Source of the DNA: JACVRW01 sp038323835
Lineage (GTDB): Bacteria; Actinomycetota; Thermoleophilia; Solirubrobacterales; Thermoleophilaceae
Reading direction: 5' to 3'
NCBI GenBank assembly: GCA_038323835.1
Contig: JBBQHI010000018.1
Coordinates: 1 to 64,000 of the forward strand
DNA: 64,000 nt
The position numbers were made by a program, and so were the translations under genes. Positions 27,438 through 35,968 of the stretch are shown here, piece by piece. Every line of letters begins with the position of its first letter. The first letter of the stretch is position 1. The notes under the pieces are model-generated. The model had not been told where the DNA came from, did not search any database, and was given only the letters and a program-made list of their open reading frames with translations.

Positions 27438-28629
27438 GGGCAGCGGCCTTCGCGGTGGCCGGCGGCACCAAGCCGAGCACGGTGTAGTCAACACCGTCCC
27501 GGCTGAAGCTGATCACCGAGCCGAGCGCGGTGTCGAGCTCCTGCCCCGTGACTCCGCCTATGGCGACCTTCGGCACCGGTAGCCGGGACTGGCCGATGCG
27601 GAGGCCCTCCCGGCCCGGCCCGGCGGCCGTATGGCCGGAGCCCGGCGTGGCCCGCTCGATCACGGCGACGCCACCCAGTCCGGCGCCGTAGGTGACGAGC
27701 GCGCCGGGCCGACCGCCCACGTGCAGCAGCTTCGCGTCGTTGCGCGTCAGTCCCCCGAGGCTGCGTGGCGCCGAGAGGTTGAACGGGAGCCCCTTGCGCA
27801 CGCCGGCCAGCCCCTCGACCGGCGACCTGTCCGTGCTCGACGCCGCGCCACGGTCGCTGCCCTCCTGGCTCATGGACGTCGTCCTGGCGCCCGGAGGCGG
27901 CGAGATATCGAAGACCGAGGAGGCCACCGGGCCGAAGGAGACTTCCGTGGCCTTGAGCTCGAGCACCGGACTGCTGTTCCCACGCGCATAGACCGCCACT
28001 CGCAGAGGCACGCCGTGCTGCGCGTCCCAGGCCAGCTCCACCGCTCCGAGCAGCCCGCCGTCGCGACTGGGGGTCAGACGAACCCGGTATGCAGGCCGTC
28101 CGGCCACATCGGTCGGCACGGCGGAGGACAAGTCCAGCCGGTCGGTCAGGTGCGCGATCTCCTTCTGGATCGCGGCGATCGAGGGGACCCCGTGCGGCCC
28201 TGAACTGTCCGCCTCCGCCCGCTGTTTCGGCAGGGCAAAGCGATATGCCGTGTTCGCGCTCGCGTCGTACAGCGTCACCCGCTTCCCGTCGGAGACGATC
28301 TGAACGTCCCCTCTCTCCGACTGGAGCTCGAGGCGGAAGCGGCCCCCGGAGCCGAACCACAACCGCCCGGTCGCACCGGACAGGAGTGCGTTGGACCCTT
28401 CGATGCCCGACGAGGCGATCAGGCGATTGGTGAACCGGATCCGAGCGGTCACGCCCTCGACCCTGCGCGCCGCAAGGGCGCCGTCGTGCAGAGCCTTCGC
28501 CAGTGGCTTGGGGGTCGGGTGCGGGCCGCCGCCGGAGGCGAGCGCGATTGCCACTCCGGCCACGCCGGTGGCCACCACTCCCGCGCAGGCGGCCAGCAGG
28601 CGGACTGTGGAGATGGTGCGCAGGTTCAC
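27427..28629 (-). CDS. LolA/LolB-like exported protein
   Basis: A 400-residue protein with an N-terminal membrane anchor (LLAACAGVVATGVAGVAIALA). The core (VTARIRFTNRL, GRLWFGSGGRFRLELQSERGDVQIVSDGKRVTLYD) is the half-barrel seen in LolA/LolB and MucB-type folds, which hold acyl chains. The last 150 residues are less typical. As first gene of the exporter operon it probably handles the lipid or lipopeptide moved by the ABC pair. GTG 28629 has AAGGA seven bases upstream and is preferred to the longer frame. Confidence 0.7.
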   Translation of the reverse strand: MNLRTISTVRLLAACAGVVATGVAGVAIALASGGGPHPTPKPLAKALHDGALAARRVEGVTARIRFTNRLIASSGIEGSNALLSGATGRLWFGSGGRFRLELQSERGDVQIVSDGKRVTLYDASANTAYRFALPKQRAEADSSGPHGVPSIAAIQKEIAHLTDRLDLSSAVPTDVAGRPAYRVRLTPSRDGGLLGAVELAWDAQHGVPLRVAVYARGNSSPVLELKATEVSFGPVASSVFDISPPPGARTTSMSQEGSDRGAASSTDRSPVEGLAGVRKGLPFNLSAPRSLGGLTRNDAKLLHVGGRPGALVTYGAGLGGVAVIERATPGSGHTAAGPGREGLRIGQSRLPVPKVAIGGVTGQELDTALGSVISFSRDGVDYTVLGLVPPATAKAAARDL

Positions 28630-28740
28630 GGCGGGTCCTTCCCTCGACATGTCCACCGTAGAGTGCCTACATGAACGGACCCTGACCGTCGGCGGTACCT
28701 CGTGGAGGTCCGGGCCGGGCCTGCGCCGAAGGAAGGTTCA

Positions 28741-29175
28741 ATGGAGCCCACCAGCGCAGCGCATGTCCTGATCGTTGCCAACCGGACGGCCGCCACTCCG
28801 GCGCTTGTGGACGCAATCCGCGAACGCGCCGCCCGGGGACCAGCCACGTTCCACCTCGTGGTTCCTCACAGCGCCGACCCCGATTGGCACATCCTGCACC
28901 GGGGACGGCGCGAGAAGGCCGATGAGGCCAGGCGCATACTTGACGAAGCCCGGCCGCTCCTCGCAGAGGCAGCCGGAGGCCCGGTGACAGGCTCAGTGTC
29001 GATCCGAGCGGACCCGATGGATGCCATCGAGGAGACCCTGTGGAGCGGGTACTACGAAGAGGTCATCCTCTCGACCCATTCGCATCACCTGCTCGAGCGG
29101 CTCCACCTCGACCTGCCCCACCGACTCGAGCACCTGGGGCTGCCGCTCACGACGGTGATCGTCGAGAACCCCTGA
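28741..29175 (+). CDS. Universal-stress-protein-like small protein
   Basis: A 144-residue alpha/beta protein. VLIVANRTAATPALVDAIRERA forms the first strand and helix, and DAIEETLWSGYYEEVILSTHSHHLLERLHLDLPHRLEHLGLPLTTVI the C-terminal half, as in USP-like nucleotide-binding folds, though the ATP-binding GxxGxxG loop is absent. ATG 28741 has GGAAGG at good spacing. The alternative upstream in-frame ATG at 28702 has none. Confidence 0.65.
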   Translation: MEPTSAAHVLIVANRTAATPALVDAIRERAARGPATFHLVVPHSADPDWHILHRGRREKADEARRILDEARPLLAEAAGGPVTGSVSIRADPMDAIEETLWSGYYEEVILSTHSHHLLERLHLDLPHRLEHLGLPLTTVIVENP

Positions 29176-29393
29176 ATCTGGGCAGCCTCCGACTCCAACG
29201 GACCGGCCGGCTCGGGGCGCTCGTCACCGTCCTCTCATGTCGAAGTCGGCAAGCACACGTCTCCTGGAAGAGCAGCCCCCTACTCGGGCGCCCTCGATTG
29301 GGCTCTTCGTGCCCAAGTCCCCCGTCGCTCATCCCGGGGCATCTGCGACCTGGGCGGGTGGTGGCCACCAGCCGGGCGCGGGACGTGATCGCT

Positions 29394-29399
29394 TAGCGT
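29394..29399 (+). promoter_or_regulatory. Putative -10 box before the DUF2127 gene
   Basis: TAGCGT is followed by seven bases and GTG 29407. This arrangement favours GTG 29407 over the in-frame GTG 29398, which overlaps the box. Confidence 0.4.
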
Positions 29400-29406
29400 G
29401 TCGGCG

Positions 29407-30267
29407 GTGCCCGAGATCCCCGGCGTTCGCCGTGAGCGGCCGAGCCGATTCGTGCCGCGTTTTCACTACGAGCTGCTGGTGTGTGGCTTGTTGGGTCATG
29501 AGCTGATCGGACTGGACGCGGAGAGCGTGCGGCCCCGGGACGACGCGGTCGTTCGCGAGATCGTAGGGACGCGTTGGTACCGCTGCCTGCGCTGCGACAG
29601 CTGGCTGCCGGTGCCAGATCCCCCGCCGCCCTCGCGCCGTGTGCCTCCCGACCGCGACGAGATCGAGCTTCCCCTGCGCGGCCGGCCGCTGCGCGACAAG
29701 ATCGTCCTACGGTTGATCGCGATCAATCGCGCTGCGCACTTCGCCGTGCTCGGGCTCTTCGGCGTGGTGATCCTCGTCTTCAGCGCGAACCGCGACCAAG
29801 TGCGCGCGACGGTCTATCGCGTTCTGGCCGACCTGCAGGGCGGCCTGGTGGAGGGCTCCGGGCATGCGAGGCACGGACTGCTCCACGAGGTGGACCAGCT
29901 GTTCTCACTCAGCTCCACGAAGCTGCACCTGTTCGGTGCGGTGATCCTCGGCTACTCCCTGGTTGAGGGCGTTGAGGCGGTCGGGCTCTGGTACCAGCGG
30001 CGCTGGGCCGAGTACCTCACGTTCATTGTCACGAGCTCACTGCTGCCGCTCGAGGTCTACGAGCTCGTCAATCGCCTATCGCCCTTCAAGGTGCTTGCGT
30101 TCGTGATCAATGTCGCGGTAGTCGTCTACCTGCTGCTCGCCAAGCGTCTGTTCGGTGTCCGCGGCGGGGTGGCCGGCGAGCACGCAATCCGCGAAAAAGA
30201 CATGGGCTGGACTGCGCTCGATCGCGCGACCCCGGGCCCATCCCCTCGTCCGGTCACCTCTGGCTAA
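29407..30267 (+). CDS. DUF2127 membrane protein with N-terminal Cys motif
   Basis: About 286 residues. The C-terminal two thirds is a DUF2127 domain with four helices and the diagnostic stretch VILGYSLVEGVEAVGLWYQRRWAEYLTF. The N-terminal 80 residues are extra: they hold HYELLVCGLLGHELIG and WYRCLRCDSWLPVP, with a CxxC pair that could bind zinc. Function unknown. It might start at GTG 29398 instead (289 residues). Confidence 0.75.
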   Translation: MPEIPGVRRERPSRFVPRFHYELLVCGLLGHELIGLDAESVRPRDDAVVREIVGTRWYRCLRCDSWLPVPDPPPPSRRVPPDRDEIELPLRGRPLRDKIVLRLIAINRAAHFAVLGLFGVVILVFSANRDQVRATVYRVLADLQGGLVEGSGHARHGLLHEVDQLFSLSSTKLHLFGAVILGYSLVEGVEAVGLWYQRRWAEYLTFIVTSSLLPLEVYELVNRLSPFKVLAFVINVAVVVYLLLAKRLFGVRGGVAGEHAIREKDMGWTALDRATPGPSPRPVTSG

Positions 30268-31208
30268 ATCGATGTCCTTCGCCCTGCTCCGCGTCTCGCA
30301 ACGCCAATGCCAACCCGCGCGAATTACCGCTGCTCGCGACTACGTGGTGGAGGTGCTCGATTCCGTTAGCCACCGAGGCGAAGATCAGAGGACTTCCCGA
30401 TCACCTCACTCAGCCTGAGCCTCGGCGCCTGTGCAGGAAGCCGCCTCGGCGCAGGACGCCGGTAGGGACCTTGGCCGTCGCTTCGGATTGTGGGTGGCGA
30501 CCTACGGCAATAGTGCGAACTCGGCCAGTGCGATAGTCGATCACCGAGACGCTGTCGCCCTAAGACTTGGGGACCAATGCTGGATCTAGCCCAGTCGGCC
30601 CACGCGTGGTGACGTAGCAGTCGCGACCGTCGAGACTCGTCAATGCCTCCCCTGGGCTCTCGCCGACGTGGATGATCTTCCTCACCTTGCCGGTGCGCAG
30701 GGCTACGAGCGCTACGTAGTTCGAGATCGTTCCGGCATCGCAGACGGTCGGGCCGCTGACGTCGATCCCGTGATGGGCGGGCCGCGTTTTGGATAGTCCG
30801 GTGGCGCCAAGGCAAGTCCTGGCCCCAGCAGTGGCAGGTTGACCGTGCGAACCACCTGTCCGCTTCGCAGATTGAGGACGTGCGAACTCTCAACTCGAAC
30901 TTGAGCCTCTAGTCGACGGCCTCATGGTGCCGGTCGGGCGAAAGGCGCGACGCCGGGCCATTGGGTCTCTATACCGACGCTGACGCTGCCCGTTCACGGA
31001 CAAGCGGCGCTCCCGTCCGCGCAACTCGACGCGGGACTGCTCCGTCGCATGGAAAGGGACAGTGGTTACTGGGAGACTTGCGGTCGATGGGGAGATGGGA
31101 ACGCGCGCGCTGGAGCTTCTACGCGCAGCGCGGCACCTCAGCGGTCGAGCTCTTCGGGTCGATCGCTGAGCGCCCCGATCGGCTGGATGCCGACGGGCGC
31201 CTCGCGTC
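30268..31208. other. Low-coding stretch with a decayed gene
   Basis: No intact gene is supported here. Composition is less GC-rich than the neighbours. Minus-strand frames between about 30420 and 30900 hold pieces of a beta-propeller gene (separate entry). From 30900 to 31208 only short open frames without recognisable domains are seen. Confidence 0.5.
30420..30900 (-). pseudogene. Remnant of a YVTN-type beta-propeller gene
   Basis: Three frames on the minus strand give consecutive propeller-like pieces: VLNLRSGQVVRTVNLPLLGPG, then YVALVALRTGKVRKIIHV followed by ALTSLDGRDCYVTTRG, then GDSVSVIDYRTGRVRTIAVG. They are separated by at least two frameshifts and a stop. The repeat style (beta strand, TG-turn, strand) matches YncE/YVTN proteins such as the intact one at 20066-21196. 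No start codon or full repeat set remains. Confidence 0.6.
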
Positions 31209-31883
31209 GTGACTATGCCGGAGCCGCGGCCGCCGACGCGCGGACGCGCCGCCTCTCCGCCCGTCGAGCACTTCGTGGCCGAGCCTCGTCGCTCCGTCCG
31301 GCTCGGCGCCGCGCTCCTAGCGCTCGTAGCGCTGATGGCGATCCGCGTGCCGGTCGGCCCGCTGCCGCTCGACACGGCCTGGTCGGAAGCGATGCGCGAT
31401 GGGTTCACGCCGGGGCTCGAGCGGCTCGCCTTGTGGCTCGACGCGCTCGGGCACGCGTCGGGCGTGATCGTTGTCCTCGGCGCGATCACTGTGGTCCTGA
31501 TCCGGGCGCGCCGCTGGATGGCGCTGACGGCCTTCGCGCTCGCCGAGGGCGCCTCATCGCTCCTGTCGGCTGCGCTGAAGGCGCTGCTCGAGCGACCCCG
31601 CCCGCCGGCCGGGGTGCTGCACCCGCTGTCGACGTCGTTTCCATCCGGGCACACCAGCTTCGCCGCTGTGACGTGCGTCTCACTCGTCCTCGCGTTCACG
31701 TTGCCCGGTCGCCGGCGCGTGTGGTGGCCGCTGGCGGTGCTCGGGACCTGTGCCATGGGCTGGAGCCGCACCTTCCTGCACGTCCACTGGCTGTCGGACG
31801 TGATCGCCGGCGCACTGCTGGGCGTGAGTGTCGCGCTGCTCGTGTTCGCGGCCACGCAGCTGCGCGCGGCCGCGCGGTCCTGA
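31209..31883 (+). CDS. PAP2-family membrane phosphatase
   Basis: A 224-residue polytopic protein with the three phosphatase motifs: KALLERPRPP, SFPSGHTS and SRTFLHVHWLSDVIAG. The family dephosphorylates lipid phosphates such as undecaprenyl diphosphate or phosphatidic acid at the outer membrane face. GTG 31209 or ATG 31215 could start it; neither has a clear ribosome site. Confidence 0.88.
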   Translation: MTMPEPRPPTRGRAASPPVEHFVAEPRRSVRLGAALLALVALMAIRVPVGPLPLDTAWSEAMRDGFTPGLERLALWLDALGHASGVIVVLGAITVVLIRARRWMALTAFALAEGASSLLSAALKALLERPRPPAGVLHPLSTSFPSGHTSFAAVTCVSLVLAFTLPGRRRVWWPLAVLGTCAMGWSRTFLHVHWLSDVIAGALLGVSVALLVFAATQLRAAARS

Positions 31884-32331
31884 GTCCCCACCGTCAAAGC
31901 GCGAGTGGTGCGCGCGAGCAGCAGCACGCGGCTGAGTGGACAAAGGCTGAACCCTCAACCCCGGCTCGAGACCATTGTGCGGCTTCTTCTGAATCCGGTC
32001 AACCGAGCGGTTCGCCAACGAGCGGGGAAGGCCTCTGGGCAACCGTAGTTCGTCGAGCGTCGCGAAGCGAGCCATGCGGCGAGCTCGGCGGCGCCGGTAC
32101 TCGACGCGCCATGTGGCCGTGCTCCAGCTTGCGTCGCCGAGAGCTCGGGGCTACGGCTGTTGCCTCCAGCGATTGGACAGTTAAACCGCGAGATTCCAGG
32201 GGCCGCGATCGGATACGAGCAGCGGGACTCCCGCCGAAAACCAAGCCCCGGTAGGACGCAGGGAGCGAAGTGTGCAGTCGCACACGAGCGAACCGAGGAC
32301 ACCCCCGGGCGCCGGTTTGCAGGCGGGAGAC
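31884..32331. other. Intergenic stretch without recognised gene
   Basis: About 450 bases between the PAP2 gene and tRNA-Ser. Open frames here are short and look random. A small hairpin (GTGTGC, four-base loop, GCACAC) lies near 32272-32287. No terminator with T-run, repeat array or attachment site is evident. Confidence 0.5.
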
Positions 32332-32420
32332 GGAGAGGGAGGGATTCGAACCCTCGAGAGAGCTTTTAGCCCCCTACTCGCTTAGCAGGCGAGTGCCTTC
32401 AGCCACTCGGCCACCTCTCC
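32332..32420 (-). tRNA. tRNA-Ser(GCT)
   Basis: An 89-base class II tRNA. Acceptor GGAGAGG pairs with CCTCTCC, the anticodon loop CTGCTAA gives GCT, and there is a long variable arm typical of serine tRNAs. The T-loop GGTTCGAATCC is intact. The CCA end is not encoded. Confidence 0.97.
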
Positions 32421-32449
32421 AACGCGGCCGATTGTAGGCGGGCGCCTGG

Positions 32450-33067
32450 TCAGGGCAGGCGCCCCTCCAGCCGCAGCAGGAACTCCTTGCGCTCGATACC
32501 GCCGGTGTAACCGCCCAGCGCCCCGCCCGTCCGCACCACCCGGTGGCACGGCACCACCAACGGCATCGGATTGGCCCCTAGCGCGTTGCCCGCGGCTCGC
32601 ACGGCGCGCGGGCTGCCCGCCGCTCCGGCCACCGAGGCGTACGTGCCGAGCTCGCCGAAGGGAATACGCGCCGTGGCAGCCAGCACCCGGCGGGTGAAGC
32701 CCTTCGTGAGCGACCAGTCGATGGGTAGGTCGAAGTCCGTGCGCCGGCCCTCGAAGTACTCGTCCAGCTCGCGCCGCACCGGGTCGAGCCGGGCGGGCGC
32801 CTCGAGCACACGCGGCGAGATCCTCCGGGCGAGATCCTCGATCACGTCCTCCTCGGGGCGATAGCTCGCGTAGGCCACGCGCACCAGGCCCCTGGGGGTG
32901 GATGCCACCGTGAGCGGCCCCAGGGGCGAGTCCACGGACGCGTAGGCCACGTCCACCAGGCCCTCGCCCTCGGCCCGCTCCAGGAACCTGCGCTCCAGCT
33001 CCGGGAGGTCTCCGGCTTCGACCCGCGCGGCCGCCTCCCTCAGTGCGCGTTTGATGTCAACGGTCAT
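32450..33067 (-). CDS. ogt: Methylated-DNA-protein-cysteine methyltransferase (Ogt-type)
   Basis: A 205-residue repair protein. The active-site motif VVPCHRVVRTGG carries the methyl-accepting Cys, with GYTGGIERKEFLL after it and RRVLAATARIPFGELGTYASVA as the helix-turn-helix. It moves the alkyl group of O6-alkylguanine onto itself. The first 35 residues (IKRALREAAARVEAGDLPELERRFLERA) are an extra helical segment. Its ATG lies inside the end of the sigma factor gene (11-base overlap), so the two are co-translated. Confidence 0.92.
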   Translation of the reverse strand: MTVDIKRALREAAARVEAGDLPELERRFLERAEGEGLVDVAYASVDSPLGPLTVASTPRGLVRVAYASYRPEEDVIEDLARRISPRVLEAPARLDPVRRELDEYFEGRRTDFDLPIDWSLTKGFTRRVLAATARIPFGELGTYASVAGAAGSPRAVRAAGNALGANPMPLVVPCHRVVRTGGALGGYTGGIERKEFLLRLEGRLP

Positions 33068-33539
33068 CCTCGTGCTCCTCTCGCAGGCGCTTCAGGCCCT
33101 CATGAACGTTTCTCCGCGCCGCCTCCTCGGAGCTCTCCAGCAACCCGGCGAGCTCGTCGTAGGGCATCCCGAGGACCGTGCGGCAGTACACCGCCGTGCG
33201 CTGCTTGACCGGGAGCGACCCCAGCGAGCTCCACAGCTCGGAGCGCTCGTCCGGCTCGGACGCCGGCGGCGCGGACCCTGCGGCCTCGGGCACGGCCTCG
33301 ACGGGTATGGGCCGGCGGCCCCGTGCGCGGTGGGCGTCGATGGCCTTGTTCTGCGCGATGCGGAACAGCCATGCGCGCAGGTTGTCCGCGTGGCGCAGCC
33401 TGGGATAGGCGCGCAGGGCGGCTATCCACGTCTCCTGGAAGCTGTCGTCGGCGTCGGATGGCCCGGCGGTGGCCACCAGGAAGCGGTAGATCTCGATCCG
33501 GTGGCATTCGAACAGCGTCTGGAAAGGCGGCAGCCCCAC
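33057..33539 (-). CDS. ECF-type RNA polymerase sigma factor
   Basis: About 160 residues with sigma region 2 (SDADDSFQETWIAALRAYPRL, DNLRAWLFRIAQNKAIDAHRA) and region 4 (LPVKQRTAVYCRTVLGMPYDELAGLLESSEEAARRNVHEGLKRL). No zinc-finger anti-sigma gene follows; instead the next gene is the alkyltransferase, so the sigma may serve an alkylation-damage response. GTG 33539 is chosen because an earlier ATG (33632) would run 52 bases into the L,D-transpeptidase gene. Confidence 0.85.
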   Translation of the reverse strand: MGLPPFQTLFECHRIEIYRFLVATAGPSDADDSFQETWIAALRAYPRLRHADNLRAWLFRIAQNKAIDAHRARGRRPIPVEAVPEAAGSAPPASEPDERSELWSSLGSLPVKQRTAVYCRTVLGMPYDELAGLLESSEEAARRNVHEGLKRLREEHEDDR

Positions 33540-33580
33540 ACCGGTAAAACGCCGGGCGCGGCGCCCGTGTGAGATCCCTC

Positions 33581-34972
33581 TCAGGAGCTGATGAAGATCG
33601 GCGCGCCCAGCGGGATCGTCTCGATCAGCCACTTGGCCTCACTGGAGCGAACCCTCATGCAGCCGAGACTCACCGGCTCCCCGATGCTGCTCACGTCGGC
33701 GGTGGCGTGCACCGCCAGGCGGTCGCCTCCCGGCCAGTCCTCGGGCAGGTTCGTCTGATGCCCGTTGAGCGCGAGCACGCAGCAGCCGTAGGGAGAGTCG
33801 GGGGTGGTGACCCTCAGCTTGTCCGTGACCGAGAAGCGTCCCCGCGGCGTGCTGTGGCCGGGGGACCCGATCGCGATCTTCATCTCCTTCACCGTGTGGC
33901 CGTCCCGCCGCACGAAGAGCCGGCGCTTCGACAGGTCGGCGTGCATCGACCAGCGCACGCAGTCCACCCTCGCGCGCTCGCGCGGGATCCAGGCCACCTC
34001 ACCGTTCTTGAGCTCCGAGGCCTGCACTCCGAGCCAGTCGCCACGCTGACCGACGACGCCCAGCACGCGCGGGGAGCCCCACTCGGTGAGGCGGGTCAGA
34101 CGCAGGCGCGGCTGGCCTCCGGGCTCCTTGAAGAGCACCGTGGACTCCTTCAGGTAGGCGGTGGAGTAGCAGCTCGAGGTCTTCGGATCGGACGCGAACG
34201 GGGCGGCCAGGGGCCCTCCCTTCGCGGGCACGAAGTTACGCGTGCCGTCTCCGTTGCCGCGGCTCGCCGAGCTTCCCGAGCCCCCGTCGGTGAGCTGCGT
34301 GGCGGCCATCAGCCCGGCGGCCCCCAGCAGCGCTGCGGCACCCAGGGCGGCCAGGGCCAGGATCCCCCTCTTGAGGCGCTGGCCGGCGCGCTCGTCGCGC
34401 ACGCGCTGGCGATCGGAAAGCATGTCGAGCACCGGTTCCCGAGGCGGGTCGGGGTTCGCGGGTGCAGCCGTGGCCGGAGGAGCTTCCTCCACGGGGGGTG
34501 GCGGGACCTCGGCATCCTTCGCTGCCGACGCGGCCGGCAGCGGCGCGGGCTCGGGCTCGGTGATGGGCTCCGCGGGACTGGGAACCGGGCGCAGCGGCAC
34601 GGGAGCGGGCGGGGGCTGCTCTGGCTCCTGGGACGGGTTCACGGCCTGGTTGCCGCGCGTGACGGGGCGGGCGGCCCGCGGCCCCGAGGGCTCGAACTCG
34701 CGGCCCGCGCTCATCTCGATGCCACTCCAGGTGCCCGGCTCGAGCAGCGCCTTGAGCACCGAGCCGAGGTCCTCGCCGCGCTGCACCCGCAGGTCGTCCG
34801 CCAAGCGTTCGATCGCCGCGGCGCGGCGGCGCGAGACCTCCGCCGTCTCGTACCCGTAGAGCCGCGCGAGGGCCTCGTCCGGCACGCGGCGGTGCAGGGA
34901 CAGGGACAGCAGCTCGCGATCCCGGGGTTCCAGGCGCTGGAGGGCTTCGGCTAGCTGTTCGGGACGAATCAT
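33581..34972 (-). CDS. L,D-transpeptidase with cytoplasmic sigma-region-4-like domain
   Basis: A 463-residue fusion. Residues 1-65 (LEPRDRELLSLSLHRRVPDE, YETAEVSRRRAAAIERLADDL) resemble the sigma-70 region 4 helix-turn-helix. A Pro/Glu/Ala-rich linker (about 110-180), a membrane helix (about 203-227), an SH3-like stretch and a YkuD catalytic domain follow. The catalytic part shows STPRGRFSV and HATADVSSIGEPVSLGCMRV with the nucleophile Cys. YkuD enzymes make 3-3 cross-links in peptidoglycan. The DNA-binding-like domain would face the cytoplasm. It lies just upstream of the ECF sigma gene. ATG 34972 is preferred to GTG 35014, since a hairpin lies between them. Confidence 0.82.
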   Translation of the reverse strand: MIRPEQLAEALQRLEPRDRELLSLSLHRRVPDEALARLYGYETAEVSRRRAAAIERLADDLRVQRGEDLGSVLKALLEPGTWSGIEMSAGREFEPSGPRAARPVTRGNQAVNPSQEPEQPPPAPVPLRPVPSPAEPITEPEPAPLPAASAAKDAEVPPPPVEEAPPATAAPANPDPPREPVLDMLSDRQRVRDERAGQRLKRGILALAALGAAALLGAAGLMAATQLTDGGSGSSASRGNGDGTRNFVPAKGGPLAAPFASDPKTSSCYSTAYLKESTVLFKEPGGQPRLRLTRLTEWGSPRVLGVVGQRGDWLGVQASELKNGEVAWIPRERARVDCVRWSMHADLSKRRLFVRRDGHTVKEMKIAIGSPGHSTPRGRFSVTDKLRVTTPDSPYGCCVLALNGHQTNLPEDWPGGDRLAVHATADVSSIGEPVSLGCMRVRSSEAKWLIETIPLGAPIFISS

Positions 34973-34988
34973 CCTGAGGGGTCCACCC

Positions 34989-35012
34989 GGGCTCCCGGGC
35001 GCACGGGAGCCC
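34989..35012 (-). terminator. Hairpin between the YdeI-like and L,D-transpeptidase genes
   Basis: A perfect 9-base-pair inverted repeat, GGGCTCCCG with a six-base loop. It is about 50 bases past the YdeI-like stop and 17 bases before ATG 34972. Without a T-run it may be an attenuator rather than a full terminator. Confidence 0.4.
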
Positions 35013-35059
35013 ACTCACCAGCGTACTGAGCGCCCGGGTCGGAGATTCTCGCCCGCGGG

Positions 35060-35653
35060 CTAGCGCCGCCGCGGCGCGAACTGCCTGACGAGACGCCGCT
35101 TCGCGGACTCCTCGATCAGCGTCGCGAGCCGGCGGCGCCGGGTCTCCTCGCGCTTGGCCCCCATGACCCAGCGGGTCACGGTCCGGCGGTACCCGGGCGG
35201 GCGCTCGCTGAGGTACTCCCAGGCCGCCGGAACCCTTCTCAGCTCGGCCTCGTAGACGGGGTCCAGGTCAATCGCGGGCAGCTCGTACGAGTAGATGCCG
35301 GTCCGCTCGGGCCGGCGCGCCCCGAACGCCGCGATGCCGGCGGGGCGCATCCGCCCCTGGGCGGTGAGCTCGGCCACCCGCTCCACGTTGCGCCTGCTCC
35401 AATTGCTTCCGCGCTTCCGGGGGGTGAAGCGGTTGCGGTAGCTCGCGTCGTCGATTCCGTGACGGACGCCGTCGATCCAGCCCACGCAGAGCGCCTCGTC
35501 GACGGCCTCCGGCCACGTGACGCTCGGCCGGCCGCTCGCCCGGCGATGGAAGCCCACGTTCAGCTCCTTCTCGAGCTCGTGGTGGGCCTCGAACCATTCC
35601 CTCAGCTCGGCCGGCGAGGCAAAGAACCTCACCCCCTGGGCGACTCGTCCCAC
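35060..35653 (-). CDS. YdeI/OmpD-associated family protein
   Basis: About 197 residues matching the YdeI (DUF1905/OmdA-like) family: FASPAELREWFEAHHELEKELNVGF, VTWPEAVDEALCVGWIDGVRHGIDDASYRNRFTPRKRGSNWSRRNVERV and a C-terminal basic helix. The family has been linked to peptide or bacteriocin resistance, but its biochemistry is not settled. The start is uncertain: GTG 35653 and GTG 35632 are the main options. Confidence 0.8.
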   Translation of the reverse strand: MGRVAQGVRFFASPAELREWFEAHHELEKELNVGFHRRASGRPSVTWPEAVDEALCVGWIDGVRHGIDDASYRNRFTPRKRGSNWSRRNVERVAELTAQGRMRPAGIAAFGARRPERTGIYSYELPAIDLDPVYEAELRRVPAAWEYLSERPPGYRRTVTRWVMGAKREETRRRRLATLIEESAKRRLVRQFAPRRR

Positions 35654-35734
35654 GGGGCGGAAAGCTACCCCGGGGGTCGAACCCGGAAGAGATCCGAGCA
35701 AACGGGGCCCTACTTTCGGGGCCGGGAGGCCGGG

Positions 35735-35968
35735 ATGAACGTATCGGGAAACGGAATGAGGGTCATGGCGTCACAGCTCCGTTGCTGGAGCTGCGACCAC
35801 GACCTGCCACGGCCGGTGTTCTCCAAGTACAGGATGCGGCAGCCCCCGGGCTCAGCGCCCGACGACACCGTCAGCTGCGAGTTCTGCGGCCGCCTTTACC
35901 GGATCGGCTGGTCTCCGCGCGGGTGGAGCGTCGTCCCAGTCGGGCCCCCGGTCCGTCCGCCGCACTGA
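35735..35968 (+). CDS. Small protein with two CxxC zinc-knuckle motifs
   Basis: A 77-residue protein. CWSCDHDLPRPVF near residue 17 and CEFCGRLYRIGW near residue 48 form a likely zinc ribbon. GGAGG lies six bases before ATG 35735. Its 3' half overlaps the opposite-strand zinc-ribbon gene by 117 bases, so one of the two may be spurious. It is near the Zur-box-controlled zinc-binding protein gene. No known family recognised. Confidence 0.6.
   Translation: MNVSGNGMRVMASQLRCWSCDHDLPRPVFSKYRMRQPPGSAPDDTVSCEFCGRLYRIGWSPRGWSVVPVGPPVRPPH

Noticed and set aside
30961..31212. 83-codon plus frame in the decayed stretch
   Set aside because: No domain, no ribosome site, and atypical composition; not enough to call a gene.
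30890..31927. 345-codon minus-strand frame
   Set aside because: Antisense to the PAP2 phosphatase gene; Arg/Ser-rich with no motif.
32160..32369. Open frame ending RGRDSNPRESF
   Set aside because: The C-terminus is a translation of tRNA-Ser on the opposite strand, a well-known false protein.
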